From Acholoe squamosa (Eukaryota; Annelida; Polychaeta; Phyllodocida; Polynoidae), in the NCBI GenBank assembly GCA_949317995.1, contig OX439037.1, positions 17,348,324-17,412,323 of the forward strand: DNA of 64,000 nt, in the 5' to 3' direction. Below the pieces are notes generated by a model. The model ran no database searches, was not told the DNA's origin, and was given only the letters and a program-made list of their open reading frames with translations. Positions 59,160 to 64,000 of this stretch are shown here, in pieces (the first letter of the stretch is position 1; every line of letters begins with the position of its first letter). The position numbers and the translations under genes were made by a program.

Positions 59160-62100
59160 AGTGGTTCTTATGGGAAGGTTCCAGAAATAAACAGTGAAGA
59201 CTGAGAAAAAGAGGGATTTTATTTTATTGTGGGAACTTCATCTGTTATTTCTTTATTTCCTTGTTTGCATCGAATTAAAGCCATTTTTGGCCAAAAAATA
59301 ATTCCTAAGACTGAACCCACTGAACACCTAGCCTGCTGAAATCTTTTCTAAGTCCAACTCAGACAATTTCCAGCACCTAACCAGAAAAATAATTTCTAAG
59401 ACTGAACCCACTGAATACCTAATCTGCAGAAATTTTTTTTAAGTCCAACTCAGTCAATTTCTAGCACCTAACCAGAAAATAATTTCTAAAACTAAGACCG
59501 CTAACTTTTCTAGGTCCAACTCAAAAATGGACTTAGAAAATGTCTCCTCCTAAGTCCACTGAAGCCTTAGCCTGAGGAAACTCACCTCTACATCTTTAAT
59601 CCCATGTTAAAACCACAGCAGAATCTAAACTCCTTGCCACAATGTAAGAACCAAAGCAGACATTCAAAACTCCTTGTCATATATATGGAACCACAACCAC
59701 AAGCCATACCTCTATGTAAACTCATCCAATCACAACAAAGATTTCTTTGAGCAGTTTAGGGCCATCCGACTGAATACCTAGCCTGCTAAAATTTCTTCTA
59801 AGTCCAACTCAAACAATTTCCAGCACCTAACCAGGAAATAATTCCTGAGACTGAACCCACTGAATACCTAGCCTGCAGAAATCTTTTCTAAGTCAAACTG
59901 GCACAATATTCCAGCACCTGACCAGAAAATAGTTTCTGAAACTAAAACTAGTAAGTACCTAGCCTGCAGAAATCCTTTCTAAGTCCAACTCAGGCAATAT
60001 TTTCCTGCACCTAACCAGAAAATAATTTTTGCGTACAGTGTGGAATGTCTAGAATGTCAACACGATCATTGATCTTTGCTATTTACTCAAAGTGTGGAAT
60101 GCCTGGAAAATCTACCTGTTCATTAATCTTTGCTGTTTACTTACAATGTGGAATGCCTGGAATGTTTACGCAGTAGAAACTAGTATTAAATGACTGAAAA
60201 CTTTTCTAAGACCACTGGTTTGAGACGAACAGAGAATTTCTAAAAGTGAAATCACTTACAGTCAAGTCACAATAATTCAGTGTTAATTCTCATGAGATCA
60301 GATATGTAATACTGTATCTCCCCTTAATAATCCAGTCCAACTCAAACAATATAATTTCCAGCACCTAACCAGAAAATAATTTCTAAGACTGAACCCACTG
60401 GATACCTAGCCTGCTGAAAACTTTTCTAAGTCCAACTCAAAAATGGACTAAGAATATTTCTCCTAAGTAAACAGTGAAGACTGAGAAAAAGAGGGATTTT
60501 ATTTTTATTGTGGGAACTTCATCTGTTATGGCTTTATTTCCTTGTTTGCATCGAATTAAAGTCATTTTTGACTAAATATTAATTCCTAAGACTGAACCCA
60601 CTAAACACCTAACCTGCTGAAATCTTTTCTAGTCAATAAATTCCTGCATCTAACCAGAAAATAATTCCTAAGACTGAACCCACTAAATACCTAGCCTGCT
60701 GAAATCTTTTCTAAGTCCAACTCAGACAATTTCAAGCACCTAACCAGAAAAATAATTTCTAAGACTGAACCCACTGAATACCTAATCTGCAGAAACCTTT
60801 TCTAAGTCCAACTCAGGCAATTTCTAGCACCTAACCAGAAAATAATTTCTAAACCTAAGACCACTAACTTTTCTAGGTCCAACTCAAAAATGGACTTAGA
60901 TAATGTCTCCTCCTAAGTCCACTGAAGCCTTAGCCTGAAGAAACTCACCTCTATATCTTCAATCCCATGTTGAAACCACAGCAGGATCCAAACTCATTGC
61001 TTCAATTTAGGAACCAAAGCAGACATTCAAAACTCCTTGTCATATATATGGAACCACATCCACAAGCCATACCTCTATGTAAACTCAACCAATCACAACA
61101 AAGATTTCTTTGAGCAGTTTAGGGCCATCCAACTGAATACCTAGCCTGCTAAAATCTTGTCTAAGTCCAACTCAAACAATTTCCAGCACCTAACCAGAAA
61201 ATAACTTATAAAACTGAACCCACTGAATACCTAGTCTGCTGAAATCGTTTCTGAGTCCAACTCAGACAATTTCCAGTACCTTACCAGAAAAAGACAGAAA
61301 ATTTTTAAGAATAAAACCACAGGTTTGGGGAGGTAGGAGAAAGGGATCAAACCTGAGTGACTTGAGAGCATGGTTAGGGGAGGTATAAGACCGGTAACAG
61401 ACCTCAGGGGAGCTGGGAGAATGGTCAAGGGAGAATGGCTAGGAGAAGTAGGAGATTGAGCAGCTAAAAACTTTTCTAAGACCATTGGTTTAAAACAGGC
61501 AGGAAATTTCTATGAGTAAAATCATGGAATACCTAGACTGCGAAAACCTTGTCTAGCATAATTTCCAGCACCTAACCAGAAAATAATTTCCCCCACTAAA
61601 TACCTAGTCTGCTGAAATCTTTTCTGAGTCCAACTCAGACAATTTCCAGCACCTAACCAGAAAATAATTCCTAAGACTGAACCCACTAAATACCTAGCCT
61701 GCAGAAATCCTTTCTAAGTCCAACTCAGGCAATATTTTCCAGCACCTAACCAGAAAATATTTTCTGCTTACAGTGTGGAATGTCTAGAATGTTAACATGA
61801 TCATTTATCTTTGCTATTTACTCACAGGCTGGAATGTCTAGAATGTCTACCTAGTCATTAATCTTGTTGTTTACTTGCAGTGCGGAATGTCTGGAATGTC
61901 TACGCGATCATTAATCATTGCTATTTACTCGCAGTGTGGAATGCCTGGAATGTCTACCTGATCATTAATCTTTGCTGTTTACTAACAATGTAAAATGCCT
62001 AAAATGTTTACGCAGTAGAAACTAGTATTAAATGACTGAAAACTTTTCTAAGACCACTGGTTTAAACAAACAGGAAAATCACTTACAGTGAAGTCACAAT

Positions 62101-64000
62101 AATCCAGTATTAATTCTCATGAGATCAGATATGTAATACTGTATCTGTCCTTAATAATCCAGTCCAACTCAAACAATAATTTTCAGCACCTAACCAGAAA
62201 ATGATTTTGAAACTAAGACCACTGAAAACTTAGTGTGCAATAAACCTTTCTAAATCCAACTCAGACAATTTCCAGCACCTAACCAGAAAATAATTTCCCC
62301 CACTGAATACCTAGTCTGCTGAAATCTTTTTTGAGTCCAACTCAGACAATTTCTAGCACCTTACAAGAAAAGGACTTAGAACATTTTTAAGAATAAAACC
62401 ACAGGTTTGGGGAGGTAGGTGAAAGGGATCAAACCTGAGTGACTTGAGAGGATGGTAAGGGGAGGCATAAGACCGGTAGCAGACCTCAGGGGAGCTGGGA
62501 GAATGGTCAAGGGAGAATGGTTAGGAGAGGTAGGAGCTAGCATTGAGTAGCTGAAAACTTTTCTAAGACCACTGGTTTGAAACAGGCAGTAAATTTCTAT
62601 GAGTAAAATCATGGAATACCTAGCCTGCGAAAACCTTGTCTAGAATAATTTCCAGCACCTAACCAGAAAATATTTTCCCCCGCTGAATACCTAGTCTGCT
62701 GAAATCTTTTCTGAGTCCAACTCAGACAATTTCCAGCACCTAACCAGAAAATAATTTCCCCCACTGAATACCTAGTCTGCTGAAATCTTTTCTGAGTCCA
62801 ACTCAGACAATTTCCAGCACCTTACCAGAAAAGAACTTAGAAAATTTTTAAGAATAAAACCACAGGTTTGGGGAGGTAGGAAAAAGGGATCAAACTGACT
62901 GACTTGAGAGGATGGTCAAGGGGGGTATAAGGCCGGTAGCAGACCTCAGGGGAGCTGAGGGAATGGTCTAGGGAAAATGGCTAGGAGAGGTAGGAGCTAG
63001 CATTGAGCAGCCCTAAGACCACTGGTTTAAAACAGACAGGAAATTACCTAGCCCGTAAAAACCTTGTCTAGCATAATTTCCAGCACCTAACCAGAAAATA
63101 ATTTCTCCCACTTAATACCTAGTCTGCTGAAATCTTTTCTGAGTCCAACTAAGACAATTTCCAGTACCTAACCAGAAAATAATTTCCCCCGCTGAATACC
63201 TAGTCTGCTGAAATCTTTTCTGAGTCCAACTCAGACAAATTCCAGCACCTAACTAGAAAAGGACTTTTAAGAATAAAACCACAGGTTTGAGGAGGTAGGA
63301 AAAAGGGATCAAACCTGACTGACTTGAGAGGATGATCAAGGGAGGTATAAGGCCGGTAGCAGACCTCAGAGGAGCTGAGGGAATGGTCTAGGGAGAATGG
63401 CTAGGAGAGGTAGGAGCTAGCATTGAGCAGCTGAAAACTTTTCTAAGACCACTGGTTTAAAACAGGCAGGAAATTTCTATGAGTAAAATCATGGAATACC
63501 TAGCCCGTGAAAACCTTGTCTAGCATAATTTCCAGCACCTAACCAGAAAATATTTTCCCCCGCTAAATACCTACTCTGCTGAAATCTTTTCTGAGTCCAA
63601 CTCAAACAATTTCCGGCACCTAACCAAAAAATAATTCCTAAGACTGAACCCACTAAATACCTAGCCTGCAGAAATCTTTTTTAAGTCAAGCTGGCACAAT
63701 ATTCCATCACCTAACCAGAAAATAATTTTTGAAACTAAAACTAGTAAGTACCTAGCCTGCAGAAATCCTTTCTAAGTCCAACTCAGGCAATATTTTCCAG
63801 CCTAACCAGAAAATAATTTCTGCTTACAGTGTGGAATGTCTAGAATGTCAACACGATCATTAATCTTTGCTATTTACTCACAGGCTGGAATGTCTAGAAT
63901 GTCTGCCTAGTCATTAATCTTCATTGTTTACTCACAGTGCGGAATGTCTGGAATGTCTACACGACCATTAATCATTGCTATTTACTTGCAGTGTGGAATG
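59160..64000. repeat. Higher-order satellite array, runs off the window
   Basis: The basic unit is about 91 bp (GACTGAACCCACTGAA at 59309 and 59400), with CTAGCCTGCTGAAATC, TCTAAGTCCAACTCAGACAA and CCAGCACCTAACCAGAAAAT blocks. Other blocks are mixed in: a roughly 50-bp unit with GTGGAATGTCTAGAATGT...GATCATTAATCTTTGCT (60030-60180, 61770-62000, 63825-64000) and a GGGGAGCTGGGAGAATGGTC block (61400, 62490, 62950, 63370). A 1.3-kb set at 59189-59580 recurs at 60470-60950. No gene is supported; open frames here are parts of the units. Confidence 0.9.

Noticed and set aside
61231-62612. Similar short open frames in the satellite
   Set aside because: Both come from the same repeated unit and have no coding features.
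59160-64000. Spaced repeats that could suggest CRISPR or a coding repeat protein
   Set aside because: The spacers are themselves repeated and frames do not stay open; it is a satellite.

Overview
The window is nuclear DNA of an animal, probably an invertebrate. It holds spliced genes with GT/AG introns, long AT-rich non-coding tracts, satellites and nested mobile elements. No ordinary host gene is recognisable; every supported gene belongs to a mobile or virus-like element. The species cannot be named from the sequence alone. Short arrays resembling the bilaterian CTCF core would fit a bilaterian, but this is weak evidence.

Layout. 1-2100: non-coding, with a diverged tandem repeat of about 300 bp and a perfect 29-bp-arm palindrome (1638-1698). 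2101-13107: a recent tandem duplication of a roughly 5.1-5.3 kb non-coding unit, two full copies plus a partial third. Each full copy ends in a 310-bp LTR-like block. It also holds an older terminal-inverted-repeat (TIR) element, a VNTR, and (second copy only) a 99-bp MITE whose empty site survives in the first copy. 13108-13964: a perfect hairpin and AT-rich DNA.

13965-47126: a Polinton/Maverick (adintovirus-like) element read almost entirely on the minus strand. It carries a protein-primed DNA polymerase B, retrovirus-type integrase, packaging ATPase, adenain-like protease, double-jelly-roll major capsid protein, a penton-like minor capsid protein and small basic virion proteins. Its accessory set is unusual: two dUTPases, a protein with two death-fold domains, an HD-like (DUF5662-like) protein, a PC4-like ssDNA-binding protein, a zinc-ribbon protein and several unknowns. 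Several genes share an upstream GAGATAAA-plus-TATA module. It is a fossil with roughly eight breaks spread over four structural or replication genes, and it holds two insertions. One is a gag-like retroelement fragment (15862-18213) between 292-bp direct repeats. The other is a very young 12.8-kb Ty3/gypsy element (26983-39746; LTRs differ at one of 357 positions; 4-bp target duplication AAAG; tRNA-His primer site) inside the ATPase gene. The gypsy element carries a large extra non-envelope reading frame after pol.

47296-56250: an apparently complete 8,955-bp PIF/Harbinger DNA transposon with about 25-bp TIRs and a 3-bp duplication CTG. It has a five-exon transposase (366 aa, minus strand) and a nine-exon Myb-like accessory gene (1,112 aa, plus strand); the reading frame is kept through every splice in both. 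An inverted copy of its own left end lies in an intron of the accessory gene. It sits in a minisatellite whose roughly 81-bp units carry two CTCF-like motifs.

57422-58252: an intact single-exon gene for an unrecognised 276-aa zinc-binding protein of virus-like style. 59160-64000: a higher-order satellite built on roughly 90-bp and 50-bp units.

How the parts fit: the Polinton polymerase and integrase would copy and insert the element; protease, capsid and ATPase would form particles; dUTPases, HD-like and death-fold proteins look like host-interaction and nucleotide-pool functions. In Harbinger, the Myb-like partner and DDE transposase are expected to act together on the ends, which are packed with CCGCGTTT motifs.
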